Source: Variovorax sp. PBS-H4
Lineage (GTDB): Bacteria; Pseudomonadota; Gammaproteobacteria; Burkholderiales; Burkholderiaceae_C
DNA length: 64,000 nucleotides
Direction: 5' to 3'
Assembly: GCF_901827205.1 (NCBI RefSeq)
Contig: NZ_LR594675.1
Span: 5,822,001 to 5,886,000 of the forward strand
Shown: piece by piece, positions 17,301 to 22,466 of the stretch
Layout of the letters: each line of letters starts with the position of its first letter
How positions within the stretch are numbered: the stretch's first letter is position 1
Position numbers and translations under genes: made by a program
Notes under the pieces: model-generated
What the model was told of the DNA's origin: nothing
The model's database searches: none
The model's input: the letters and a program-made list of their open reading frames with translations, nothing else

Positions 17301-20053
17301 GGCACCGTCACGTTGCTGCCGAGCACGTAGGTCCCGTTGGCATCCCCCCCTACGTTCACACCGCTGCCGAGCACGTAGACGCCGCTTGCGTTCGTGATGG
17401 TATTGTTGCCGCCCAGCACGAAAGAGTTGTTCGCTTTGCCGCCCACGATCGTGTTGGCGAAACCGATGGCTCCTGATCCGCTTCCGTTGTTGCTGCTATT
17501 GACATCATTGTCCGCGCCAATGGCCAGCGAGGAAACGCCCGCAGCGTTTGCACCGACACCTATCGCAATGGAGTTGATGCCCGAGGACCCGGTCACTTTG
17601 CCGTTGTAGGAGCCGCCCAGAGCGATCGACCCCAAATTTGAGGAGCGCGCGTTGCTGCCCAGTGCCACGGCGCCTTGGGCGCCGTCGCCAATCGATGCGC
17701 GGGTGCCGATCGCCAGGCCGTTATCCCCCCCGGTTATCGCCGAGAACCCGATCGCGACGCCGTTCGCCGCATTGCCGATGGTGGAGCTACCCCCTATCGC
17801 CACCCCAGCGGGCGAATTTGTGATTGTTGCGGCATTCCCGATCGCAACCGAACTGCCCGAGGCGGCATCGATCGTGACACCGCTCGTGTTGCCGCCAATG
17901 GCGACGGAAGCGGCAGCATTGACGATGGTCTGCCCACCCAAGGCTATCGAGTCGCGCGCCGTGGCTTGCGCGTCCCTCCCAATGGCAATCAGGTCGCCCT
18001 CACCACTGGTTGTGGATGCGCTCGCTTTTTCCCCGATTGCGATATTCGAGGTGCCGCCGATGACACTCGCGCCGGTACCCAAGGCAATGCCCGCATTGGC
18101 GGAAGACACGGCCGAGTTGCCCAATACAAGCGAATTAATGCCACCGCGCTTCACGCTCGCCGAATTGCCCATCACCAGCGCGCCGCCAGCGGTATCTTCC
18201 ACTGTGACGGAGTTACCCAGCACGAATGAGTTATCGGATCCCGCAGTCAGCGTGTTGCCGTTACCGATGGAGTAGGAGTTGATCGCGTTGAGGCTTGTGG
18301 CGCCACCGATGGCGCCGGAGTTGGTGCCGTTGACGATGTTGCCCGTACCGATGCTGATGGTGTTGTCGACAATGGCCTGGGCACCGTTGCCCATGGCAAT
18401 GGCGTTGACGCCTGCCGCTCGCGTCACCTGTACCTTCGCGATATCAGTACTGCCGCCGATCGCGACTGCACCCTCTCCACTGGCCTGGGCCAGAGTGCCG
18501 ATAGCCGTCGCCGCCTTTGCGTTGGCGACGGCTTCCTCCCCGAGACCCACGGAGCCCACGCCCGTGGCCTGCGCAAGGCCGCCGATAGCGACACCATAGT
18601 CGAGAGCCCTGGCCGAAACACCCAGGGCTACGGCATTGACCCCGGCAACAGAAGCCGCTACACCGACCGCCGTTCCGTTCTCTGCATTCGTGGCCGATGC
18701 ATTTGTACCGATCGCCGTGCCCTGTACCGAATTGGTGACGGAAGAGCCCGCTCCTAGCGCCGTTCCGTTGAACGAATCAACCGCCGCCGTGTTGCCCATG
18801 GCAATGGCGTTCAAATTGTTGGCCTGCGCGCCCTGGCCGATGGCCACGCCGTTGTCGCCGCTGACGCTCGCGCCATTGCCCAGCACCAGGGCATTCTGGA
18901 CGTCCGCGGCCACGGTGGTGCTGCCGACGGTGCCGCTGCCCAGCACGAGGGCGCCGTTGGCTCCCTGCTGGACTGTGACGTTGTTGCCGACGACGAAGAC
19001 GCCATCGGTGGCTTTGCCTCCATTGACACCGATGGTGTTGTCGTTGCCCAGTGAGTAGGAGTTCGTGGCATCGATGGTGGTGGGGTCACCGATGGCCCCG
19101 GACTTGTCGCCCCTAACCACGTTGCCCGTGCCGATGCTGATGGACTGGGTTCCCGAGGCCCGGGCTCCAGCGCCCATCGCGATGGACTTCGCTCCGATGG
19201 CTTGCGCAGAATCCACATCGGAACTTCCGCCACCGACCGCGATCGCGTTGGCTCCGATGGCTTTCGATCGGGCGCCCAATGCGACGGTACTCGGCGCACC
19301 GACATTTGCGGAGTGACCCAACGCAACGCCATCGGTCGCGCTCGCGATATCGACTTCCGTGCCGAGGGCAATGGCGCCCGGCGAGTTCTTGAGAAAGGAA
19401 AGCGTGCCGACGAGAATGCCGCCCGTCGAATCACCGAGCTTGGACCTGCCCCCCAGCAGAATCCCGTCTCTCGATTTTGCCAAGTCTCCTCTGTAGCCGA
19501 TCGCGATCGCATTCTCGGACACGTCGTCTCTAACGCCGCCATCACCAACTTGGGCGAAGCCGATCGATATGGAATCTTCAGCTAACGCAGCGCCTCCGAG
19601 GGCAATCGCATGGGGACGCGTGGCGGTTGCGCCTGCCCCGACGGCGACCGCACGACCGTAATTGTCGCCAGGTGACGCGAACGCTCCAGCACCGATTGCG
19701 ACGCTGTCACCCGAAGCATTCCCAGCGGGAACGCTGTTGTGACCCACCCCCGTCGGTGCGTCCACGCGTTCCGCAGTGGCGCCGCACCCGATCGCAACGG
19801 AGAAACCGCTCGACACGGCTTGGCAACCAGGACTGTTCTCCGGAGAAATAGCGGTTGCACCATCGTTCTTAATGGCGGATCCCCCGAGAGCCTGCGCGCC
19901 CGCCCCGCTCGCCCCCCCCAACGCCACCAGCACCACCGCAGCGGCCACCACCGCTCCGGACCGGCTTCGCTTCCCCCTCGCTTTGGTAATCTCCGAGGCG
20001 GCGACCCAGGCACCGAGCGCTTCGTTCCACACGGTGCGGTATGACTTGTTCAT
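5390..20053 (-). CDS. Giant trimeric autotransporter adhesin (YadA/Hep_Hag family, type Vc)
   Basis: A single uninterrupted frame of 4,887 codons. The N-terminus is an extended signal peptide (ESPR, MNKSYRTVWNEALGAWVAAS) followed by a basic n-region and hydrophobic core, with cleavage near AGAQA (about residue 54). The passenger is built of YadA-head repeats (variants of NAIAMGNGA, GVAIGQGA, SISIGTGN) alternating with neck/stalk connectors carrying TSTDAINGSQL and DTDAVNVAQLRA. The last 90 residues are the YadA beta-barrel anchor, ending in Phe-Asn-type VGAEWVFN. It should form a homotrimeric surface fibre for adhesion, autoaggregation or biofilm. An in-frame ATG at 20065 is also possible; I prefer 20053 because it gives a canonical ESPR. 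The gene holds several long near-identical DNA blocks. It is followed by the TpgA-like gene and divergent from a two-component regulator. Confidence 0.97.
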   Translation of the reverse strand: MNKSYRTVWNEALGAWVAASEITKARGKRSRSGAVVAAAVVLVALGGASGAGAQALGGSAIKNDGATAISPENSPGCQAVSSGFSVAIGCGATAERVDAPTGVGHNSVPAGNASGDSVAIGAGAFASPGDNYGRAVAVGAGATATRPHAIALGGAALAEDSISIGFAQVGDGGVRDDVSENAIAIGYRGDLAKSRDGILLGGRSKLGDSTGGILVGTLSFLKNSPGAIALGTEVDIASATDGVALGHSANVGAPSTVALGARSKAIGANAIAVGGGSSDVDSAQAIGAKSIAMGAGARASGTQSISIGTGNVVRGDKSGAIGDPTTIDATNSYSLGNDNTIGVNGGKATDGVFVVGNNVTVQQGANGALVLGSGTVGSTTVAADVQNALVLGNGASVSGDNGVAIGQGAQANNLNAIAMGNTAAVDSFNGTALGAGSSVTNSVQGTAIGTNASATNAENGTAVGVAASVAGVNAVALGVSARALDYGVAIGGLAQATGVGSVGLGEEAVANAKAATAIGTLAQASGEGAVAIGGSTDIAKVQVTRAAGVNAIAMGNGAQAIVDNTISIGTGNIVNGTNSGAIGGATSLNAINSYSIGNGNTLTAGSDNSFVLGNSVTVEDTAGGALVMGNSASVKRGGINSLVLGNSAVSSANAGIALGTGASVIGGTSNIAIGEKASASTTSGEGDLIAIGRDAQATARDSIALGGQTIVNAAASVAIGGNTSGVTIDAASGSSVAIGNAATITNSPAGVAIGGSSTIGNAANGVAIGFSAITGGDNGLAIGTRASIGDGAQGAVALGSNARSSNLGSIALGGSYNGKVTGSSGINSIAIGVGANAAGVSSLAIGADNDVNSSNNGSGSGAIGFANTIVGGKANNSFVLGGNNTITNASGVYVLGSGVNVGGDANGTYVLGSNVTVPANVTNALVLGNSAGVSARNGIAMGVNSKAGGVNAIAIGGSDGAATAVVSNGTNAIAMGNGAQAIGDNTISIGTGNIVNGKNSGAFGDPSIINGANSYSVGNNNTIDATSSDVFVLGNSVKVGPNLTGSVVLGSGSAAAAANATTGDIIGGKTYTYAGTTPTSTVSVGALGAERQITSVAAGRVAAASTDAINGSQLYSAIQAIDDITTNAVQYDDATKTAVTLNPGGAPGATTKISNLTAGDVSATSTDAINGSQLSNVIDKGTKYFHANSTGTDSLATGADAVAVGVSAVAGNVNAIAMGNGAQATGINAISIGTGNKVNGNNSGAFGDPSIIDGANSYSVGNNNTLSADNAFVLGNNVNVSAGATGALVLGSGVTVAGGVTNALVLGNGASVGVNGGVALGSGSSATGLGLSTPAYLTGTTATSEVNIGDRRLTGVSDGAADTDAVTVAQLRAASTQAGQGWKLSANGEAAPLTIAPGETADFVNGASGNIIVSRNGNKLAVDTAADVNFTSVSTGQTVMSNAGVAVGANVNLGDTGLTIVGGPSVTTTGIDAGSKVIDSVAEGAVNAASKQAINGSQLNTTNNNVTNLDGRVTTVEGDVTRIDGAITNIAGDTNTNNTDIVGLGIRYARTNESTLGKSDAFAEGVGSTAVGYEAKSSGVSAVAVGRGAQARGDNAIAMGAGAETGDGAIAGSGLNAIAIGAGAKAIGESSISIGTGNKVSGNNSGAFGDPSIIDGANSYSVGNNNTLSADNAFVLGNNVNVGAGATGALVLGSGVTVAGGVTGALVLGNGASVGANNGVAIGQGAKANNANDVALGANASTDVAVGTANATIAGTLYNFAGTAPVGTVSVGSVGAERTITSVAAGRLSATSTDAINGSQLYSTIQALDDITTNAVQYDDATKTTVTLNQGGATTKISNLTAGDVSATSTDAINGSQLSNVIDKGTKYFHANSTGTDSLATGADAVAVGVSAVASNVNAIAMGNGAEATGINAISIGTGNKVSGNNSGAFGDPSIIDGANSYSVGNNNTLSADNAFVLGNNVNVSAGATGALVLGSGVTVAGGVTNALVLGNGASVGVNGGVALGSGSSATGLGLSTPAYLTGTTATSEVNIGDRRLTGVSDGAADTDAVTVAQLRAASTQAGQGWKLSANGEAAPLTIAPGDTADFVNGASGNIVVSRNGNKLAVDTAPDVNFTSVTTGATKIDNSGVVVGSSTLGATGLTIAGGPSVTTVGIDAGNAVINSVAEGAVNAASKQAINGSQLNTTNTNVTNLDGRVTTVEGDVTRIDGAITNIAGDTNTNNTDIVGLGIRYARTNELNLGKSDAFAEGLGSTAVGYEAKSSGVSAVAVGRDAQARGDNAIAMGAGAETGDGAIAGSGLNAIAIGAGAKAIGDNTISIGTGNIVNGKNSGAIGDPNTINANDAYALGNNNLIDTGADGSFLIGNSSVVNQGATGALVLGSGAVISANVANAMALGNGASVGANNGVAIGQGAKANNANDVALGANASTDVAVGTANATIAGTLYNFAGTAPVGTVSVGSVGAERTITSVAAGRLSATSTDAINGSQLYATIQALDDITTNAVQYDDATKTTVTLNQGGATTKISNLTAGDVSSTSTDAINGSQLSNVIDKGTKYFHANSIGNDSNAAGVDAVAVGVDAVAGNVNAIAMGNAATVDSANGMALGAGASVTNSIQGTAIGAGASATNADNGTAVGVAASVAGVNAVALGASARALDYGVAIGGLAQATGVGSLGLGEEAVANAKAATAIGTLAQASGEGAVAIGGSTDKVQVTRAAGTNAIAMGNGARAIGDNTISIGTGNIVNGNNSGAFGDPSIIDGANSYSVGNNNTLSADNAFVLGNNVNVSAGATGALVLGSGVTVAGGVTNALVLGNGASVGVNGGVALGSGSSATGLGLSTPAYLTGTTATSEVNIGDRRLTGVSDGAADTDAVTVAQLRAASTQAGQGWKLSANGEAAPLTIAPGETADFVNGASGNIIVSRNGNKLAVDTATDVNFTSVSTGQTVMSNAGVAVGANVNLGDTGLTIVGGPSVTTTGIDAGSKVISNVEAGVVGTDAVNVSQLGSATKYFRANSTLADSVAGGTDSVAVGPLAVANGDNAIAMGNGATAQNESSIALGTGALSGNAFGVAIGENSSSSGLNAVALGRLSIANGEVSTAIGYLSEADGDAAVALGAGSRAAKSNSVAVGAGAVADGINAIAMGNGAQALGDNTISIGTGNIVSGNKSGAIGDPNTIIADESYALGNDNLIDAGATGSFVVGNNSTVNQGAVGALVLGSGATISANVTNAMALGNGTTVSANNGVAIGNGASVSSADSVAVGSNATATGATLANPAYLGGVLQPSAGLAPVGEVSVGAAGAERRITNLAAGSGDTDAVNVAQLRAASTQAGQGWKLSANGEVAPLTIAPGETADFVNGASGNIIVSRNGNKLAVDTAADVNFTSVSTGQTVMSNAGVAVGANVNLGDTGLTIVGGPSVTTTGIDAGSKVIDSVAEGAVNAASKQAINGSQLNTTNNNVTNLDGRVTTVEGDVTRIDGAITNIAGDTNTNNTDIVGLGIRYARTNESTLGKSDAFAEGVGSTAVGYEAKSSGVSAVAVGRDAHAAGDEAIALGAGARAVGDNSISIGTRNIVNGNNSGAIGDPSIIDGANSYSVGNNNTLSADNAFVLGNNVNVGAGADGALVLGSGVTVAGGVTNALVLGNGASVGVNGGVAIGQGAQVSSANGVALGAGALANSTTLGNAAYLSALLPPGAGLAPVGEVSVGAPGAERRITNVAAGSDATDAVNVAQLQAVNALAGSGWNLGTNSNAAQKVDPGSTVTFLDGKNIQVTQDAANNITVATADDVNFTSVTTGATKIDNSGVVVGSSTLGATGLTIAGGPSVTTVGIDAGNTVINSVAEGAVNATSKQAINGSQLSNVIDKGTKYFHANSTGTDSNAAGADSVAIGQNAVANNANDVALGANASTDVAVGTASAVIGKATYNFAGAAPVGTVSVGSVGAERTITRVAAGRLSATSTDAINGSQLYATIQALDDITTNAVQYDDATKTTVTLNQGGATTKISNLTAGDVSATSTDAINGSQLFDVTGDTTNNYTDAKGRGIRYARTNESTLAKSDAFAEGVGSTAAGYEAKSAGVSAVAVGRGAQARGDSAIAMGAGAETGDGAIAGSGLNAIAIGAGAKAIGDNTISIGTGNKVNGNNSGAIGDPNTINANDAYALGNNNLIDTGADGSFVVGNGSVVNQGATGALVLGSGAVISANVANAMALGNGASVSVNGGVALGSGSSATGLGLGTPAYLTGTTATSEVNIGDRRLTGVSDGAADTDAVTVAQLRGVNNVAGKGWNLGANANAAQNVAPGDTVTFLDGKNIRVTQDAANNITVATADDVNFTSVTTGATKIDNSGVVVGLSTLGATGLTIAGGPSVTTSGINAGGMSITNVADGVALSDAVNLSQLKAYSDKAATMWITGNTASYAPPSALGANSLAAGSGAVSTGQNSVALGNGSNDAGRNNVVAVGSENGGERQVTNVARGVQDTDAVNVSQLRPFAAALGGGTTVNADGTVTGPTYNVNRVEQDGKLSLQTYNNVGDALGGISYSLDSLTKQTSDEYANTKYFRANSTAAGAAAIGAESTAMGSQSTAGGASAVAAGDRSSAGGAGSVAVGQQSNSSGASSVAIGQNAQATNTGSIALGFNTVSSGLNTIAIGTGAVATNSVAVGAGAQAGGGSAAFGDNAMALNALRGTALGNAATVTSTGGVALGAGAVASRAGMNGQREAVSGVAVSSTQGAVSVGSPGNERQITNVAGGTQDTDAVNVRQLRAVAVDGGVRYEQNADGTTNYNTVTLGNGQAPNGTRISNVAPGVAGTDAVNMNQLNATNGRIDDVARNAYAGVAAAMAVQMPGTYVPGKTVMRVGTAVFKGQSAVGVSFRRTSENNGWSVTGGVGMSRAGVAATVGAEWVFN
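9481..10049. repeat. Adhesin internal long direct repeat R1, copy a
   Basis: About 570 nt nearly identical to 15316-15884 (constant offset of 5,835 nt). It encodes the YEAKSSGVSAVAVGR to IAPGETADFVNGASG stretch. Identity breaks down on the right, where gcaacc here reads gcagcc in the other copy. Confidence 0.85.
11114..11836. repeat. Adhesin internal long direct repeat R2, copy a
   Basis: About 720 nt nearly identical to 15620-16342 (offset 4,506 nt). Its last 420 nt also recur at about 13861-14283 (offset 2,454 nt), so this part occurs three times. Confidence 0.85.
11922..12245. repeat. Adhesin internal direct repeat R4, copy a
   Basis: About 320 nt similar to 18418-18745. It encodes the head segment with NAVALGASARALDYGVAIGG and GLGEEAVANAKAATAIGTLA. 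The other copy carries a 6-nt insertion (two extra codons) plus several substitutions, so it is an older duplication. Confidence 0.7.
12381..12868. repeat. Adhesin internal direct repeat R3, copy a
   Basis: About 490 nt matching 14436-14923 (offset 2,055 nt). It encodes the connector with DDITTNAVQYDDATKTTVTL and TSTDAINGSQL. Shorter versions are also present near 8000-8400 and 16480-16720. Confidence 0.8.
13861..14283. repeat. Adhesin internal long direct repeat R2, partial copy b
   Basis: Matches 11407-11829 and 15913-16335. It encodes the stalk segment with TDAVTVAQLRAAS and the adjoining head with SYSVGNNNTLSADNAFVLGN. Confidence 0.8.
14436..14923. repeat. Adhesin internal direct repeat R3, copy b
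   Basis: Second copy of R3. It ends where caccat at 12865 is matched by caccgt here. Confidence 0.8.
15316..15884. repeat. Adhesin internal long direct repeat R1, copy b
   Basis: Second copy of the 570-nt block at 9481-10049, inside the same reading frame. Recombination between the two copies would remove about 5.8 kb in frame (1,945 codons). Confidence 0.85.
15620..16342. repeat. Adhesin internal long direct repeat R2, copy c
   Basis: Full-length third copy of R2. It overlaps the right part of R1 copy b, so R1 and R2 are overlapping windows on one larger module that has been duplicated more than once. Confidence 0.8.
18418..18745. repeat. Adhesin internal direct repeat R4, copy b
   Basis: Second R4 copy, 6.5 kb from the first and close to the N-terminal end of the passenger. 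It carries the two extra codons (Ile-Ala) after GGSTD. Confidence 0.7.
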
Positions 20054-20375
20054 GCTGCTTGACATCCTTTTTGGCGTGGGCGAAAAAATGTGAAGCGTTG
20101 ACCTCACCAATGCGGGCAGCGTGCTGTTGCCCACCGCATGTGCCCACTGACTGCGAAAGGCCGGGATGTTGCCGAGCATTGGATCTTTCGTGCGCCACGC
20201 GTCACAATTTGCAAGATTGCTTATGGCACCCAATTTCGAGACGTGTCAGCGAGCTGGGCCGATGCGCGGCGACAGCGAGGCGCGAAGGGCAAGGCGAAAC
20301 AATTTACGAGATTTGGGCCGAAAAAAAGGGCAAGAATTCGGCACCTTCCTGTTGAGCCACGAGACGAAAGAACCC
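20054..20375. other. Divergent intergenic region between the adhesin and its putative regulator
   Basis: 322 nt with no convincing gene. It must hold the promoters of both the adhesin operon (-) and the OmpR-type regulator operon (+). The part next to the adhesin carries an AAAAAGG run just before the adhesin start. The right part is locally A-rich (around 20290-20345). I see no clear palindromic operator. Confidence 0.6.
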
Positions 20376-21170
20376 ATGCGTATCGCAGTACTTGACGACG
20401 ATCCGACCCAGCTGGGCTATCTCGTCCACGCGCTGAAGCGCGGGCTCGACACGGGCGAGGAATCCATCACCTGCGTGCCCTTCGACAAGGGCGAGACCCT
20501 GCGCAAGTCGCTGCGGCAAGAGACCTTCGACCTCCTGGTGCTCGACTGGAACGTGCCCGACCTGGACGGCGTAGAACTGCTCCACTGGCTGCGCAGTTTC
20601 CAGAAGAGCGACGTGCCGGTGATCATGTTGAGTTCGCGCAGCGCCGAGCGCGACGTGGCCGGCGCACTCGGCATCGGGGCAGACGACTACGTTGTGAAGC
20701 CCTTCCGCACGATGGAGCTTTGCGCCCGCATCCGCCGTCTGCTGACCCGCCAGCCCAGCCTGACAGCCGCCGCGGAGCAGGAGCGCTTCGGTGCCTGGAG
20801 GTTCGACCAGCCGAACCTGTGCGTGCACTTCAAGGCACCAGACGGCACGCTCACACGAATCGCCTTGACCGACCGGGAGTTCCGCCTGGCGCTGGCGCTG
20901 TTCCGCCACCTGGGGCACGCAGTTTCGCGAGCCTACCTGCTCGAGAAGCTGGGCGTGCACGGCGAGGAAATGCCTTCGCGCGCGCTGGACAGCCATATCT
21001 ACCGGCTGCGCAGCAAGCTGGGCCTGCACAGCGCCAGCGGGCTGCGCCTGCAGACGGTCTACGGGCGCGGCTATCGGCTGGAGCGCGTGACCGGCGACCA
21101 GAGCGAAGCAAACACCGTTGCCACGGCGGGCGGCCGATCCGACGACGTCGATGACAAAGCCGGCGCCTGA
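20376..21170 (+). CDS. OmpR/PhoB-family DNA-binding response regulator
   Basis: 264 residues. The N-terminal receiver has the acidic triad Asp7-Asp9 (VLDDDP), phosphoacceptor Asp57 (LLVLDWNVPD) and Lys108 (DDYVVKPF). The C-terminal half is a winged helix (LTDREFRLALALFRHLGHAVS, then SRALDSHIYRLRSKLGL and YGRGYRLE). Start is the ATG at 20376; an upstream in-frame start at 20166 lies in the intergenic region. It is divergent from the adhesin and overlaps the next gene by 20 nt. The histidine kinase two genes downstream is the likely partner, and the adhesin operon a likely target; both are inferred from position. Confidence 0.93.
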   Translation: MRIAVLDDDPTQLGYLVHALKRGLDTGEESITCVPFDKGETLRKSLRQETFDLLVLDWNVPDLDGVELLHWLRSFQKSDVPVIMLSSRSAERDVAGALGIGADDYVVKPFRTMELCARIRRLLTRQPSLTAAAEQERFGAWRFDQPNLCVHFKAPDGTLTRIALTDREFRLALALFRHLGHAVSRAYLLEKLGVHGEEMPSRALDSHIYRLRSKLGLHSASGLRLQTVYGRGYRLERVTGDQSEANTVATAGGRSDDVDDKAGA

Positions 21171-22440
21171 AGTTTCCAGCCGCCGCTGCCTCATTGCCGC
21201 CCTTGTTTGCCTCGCCGCGCTGCCGGCGCCGAGGACGCATGCGGAGCCGGCCAAGGTGTCGCCGGGTCCGGTTTCGGCCTACCTGGTTCAGCCGGGCGAC
21301 ACGCTTTGGGGACTGGCACGCAGGTACATGGAGTCGGCGCATCGCTGGCCCGAGCTTCAGCGCGGCAATGCGGTGCCGGTGCCCGAGCGCCTGCGTGTCG
21401 GACAACTGTTGAATCTGGGCGGACCTGCGGCCGTTCTGCATGTTTCGGGCAACGTGTTGCTCCAGCGCGCCGCCAATCCCGAGCAGCAGCTCTCCGCCGG
21501 AACCGCTCTCGCGCCAGGCGACCTGCTGACCACGGGGCGCGACAGCTTCCTGACGGTGGGCTTCGCGGACGGAAGCCGCGTGGTGCTTCCCTCGAGCAGC
21601 TCGGCCCGTCTTGTCGAAGCGCATGGCCGTCGCACGGAGCTGGAGCTGATCAGTGGTCGGGTCGAGTCGTATGTGGAAAAGCAGAGGGAGCGGGAGTTCG
21701 AGATCCGCACCCGCAGCTTCGCGCTGGGCGTCAAGGGCACGCATTTTCGCGTGCGGTCGGAAGGCGGAGTGCAGGCACTGGAGGTGCTCGAAGGCAAGGT
21801 GCAGGCAACTGAACTGGGCGGTGGCGGGCGCAGCGCCGAGGTGGCAGCGCTCGAAGGCGTGCCGCTCGGCGCCGCTGGGCCGACCCTCGAAGTGCGCAGC
21901 CTGCTGCCCGCGCCGGCGCAGCACGCGCCGCTCGATCGGAACACGGTCGCGGCGGAAGCAGTGGCAGGCGCGGCTGCGTATCGGCTGCAACTCGCGGCCG
22001 ACGGGAGCTTCCTGCGCTTGGCGAGCGAGTCGCGCGAGCGGGCGCCGCGCTTTGCCTTGCAGGATGCGTTGCCGACTGGCTTCTATCACACGCGAGTCTC
22101 CGCTCTCGACGAACAAGGTGTCGAAGGACGGGCCAGCGAAGGCGTGACCTTCATGGCGCCGCCGCAGGCACCGATGGCCAGCGAGGCTCGCGCGGCGAAC
22201 GACGGCCTATGGCAGATTCGCTGGACAACACGTCGCGGGCAACGTCATACTTTCGAACTCGCGCGCACGCCCGACTTTGCGTCACCCTTGGTGGCCGAGT
22301 CGGGAACCTACACAAGCGGCGTGACGGTCGGCCCGCTGGAAGGCTCCGCACGCTACTACTGGCGATGTCGCGAGCAAGCCGAGGGGGAGTCGTCGCCGCC
22401 GACCGAATGGGGGGGCAGCTTCGAAGTAACCTCCCCTTGA
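21151..22440 (+). CDS. Secreted LysM-FecR domain protein
   Basis: 429 residues with a signal peptide (hydrophobic core CLIAALVCLAALP, Ala-X-Ala near HAEPAK). A LysM peptidoglycan-binding module follows (VQPGDTLWGLARRYMES, residues about 45-90), then a FecR-like domain (about 95-215, with GDLLTTGRDSFLTVGFADGS and ALGVKGTHFRV). The C-terminal part (about 240-425) looks like two fibronectin-III-like segments. It is likely a periplasmic cell-wall-associated protein. The ATG lies inside the end of the regulator gene, suggesting translational coupling, and the kinase follows after 26 nt. LysM-FecR proteins often accompany CHASE2 kinases, so a role in sensing envelope state is plausible but not shown. 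Confidence 0.88.
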   Translation: MTKPAPEVSSRRCLIAALVCLAALPAPRTHAEPAKVSPGPVSAYLVQPGDTLWGLARRYMESAHRWPELQRGNAVPVPERLRVGQLLNLGGPAAVLHVSGNVLLQRAANPEQQLSAGTALAPGDLLTTGRDSFLTVGFADGSRVVLPSSSSARLVEAHGRRTELELISGRVESYVEKQREREFEIRTRSFALGVKGTHFRVRSEGGVQALEVLEGKVQATELGGGGRSAEVAALEGVPLGAAGPTLEVRSLLPAPAQHAPLDRNTVAAEAVAGAAAYRLQLAADGSFLRLASESRERAPRFALQDALPTGFYHTRVSALDEQGVEGRASEGVTFMAPPQAPMASEARAANDGLWQIRWTTRRGQRHTFELARTPDFASPLVAESGTYTSGVTVGPLEGSARYYWRCREQAEGESSPPTEWGGSFEVTSP

Positions 22441-22466
22441 ATCGGGGAGTCGAGACGGGTGGGTAC

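Noticed and set aside
7500..19000. Regularly spaced short repeats that look like a CRISPR or tandem-repeat array
   Set aside because: They are codon-phased repeats encoding head and stalk motifs in one open frame; unit lengths vary and there are no unique spacers of constant size.
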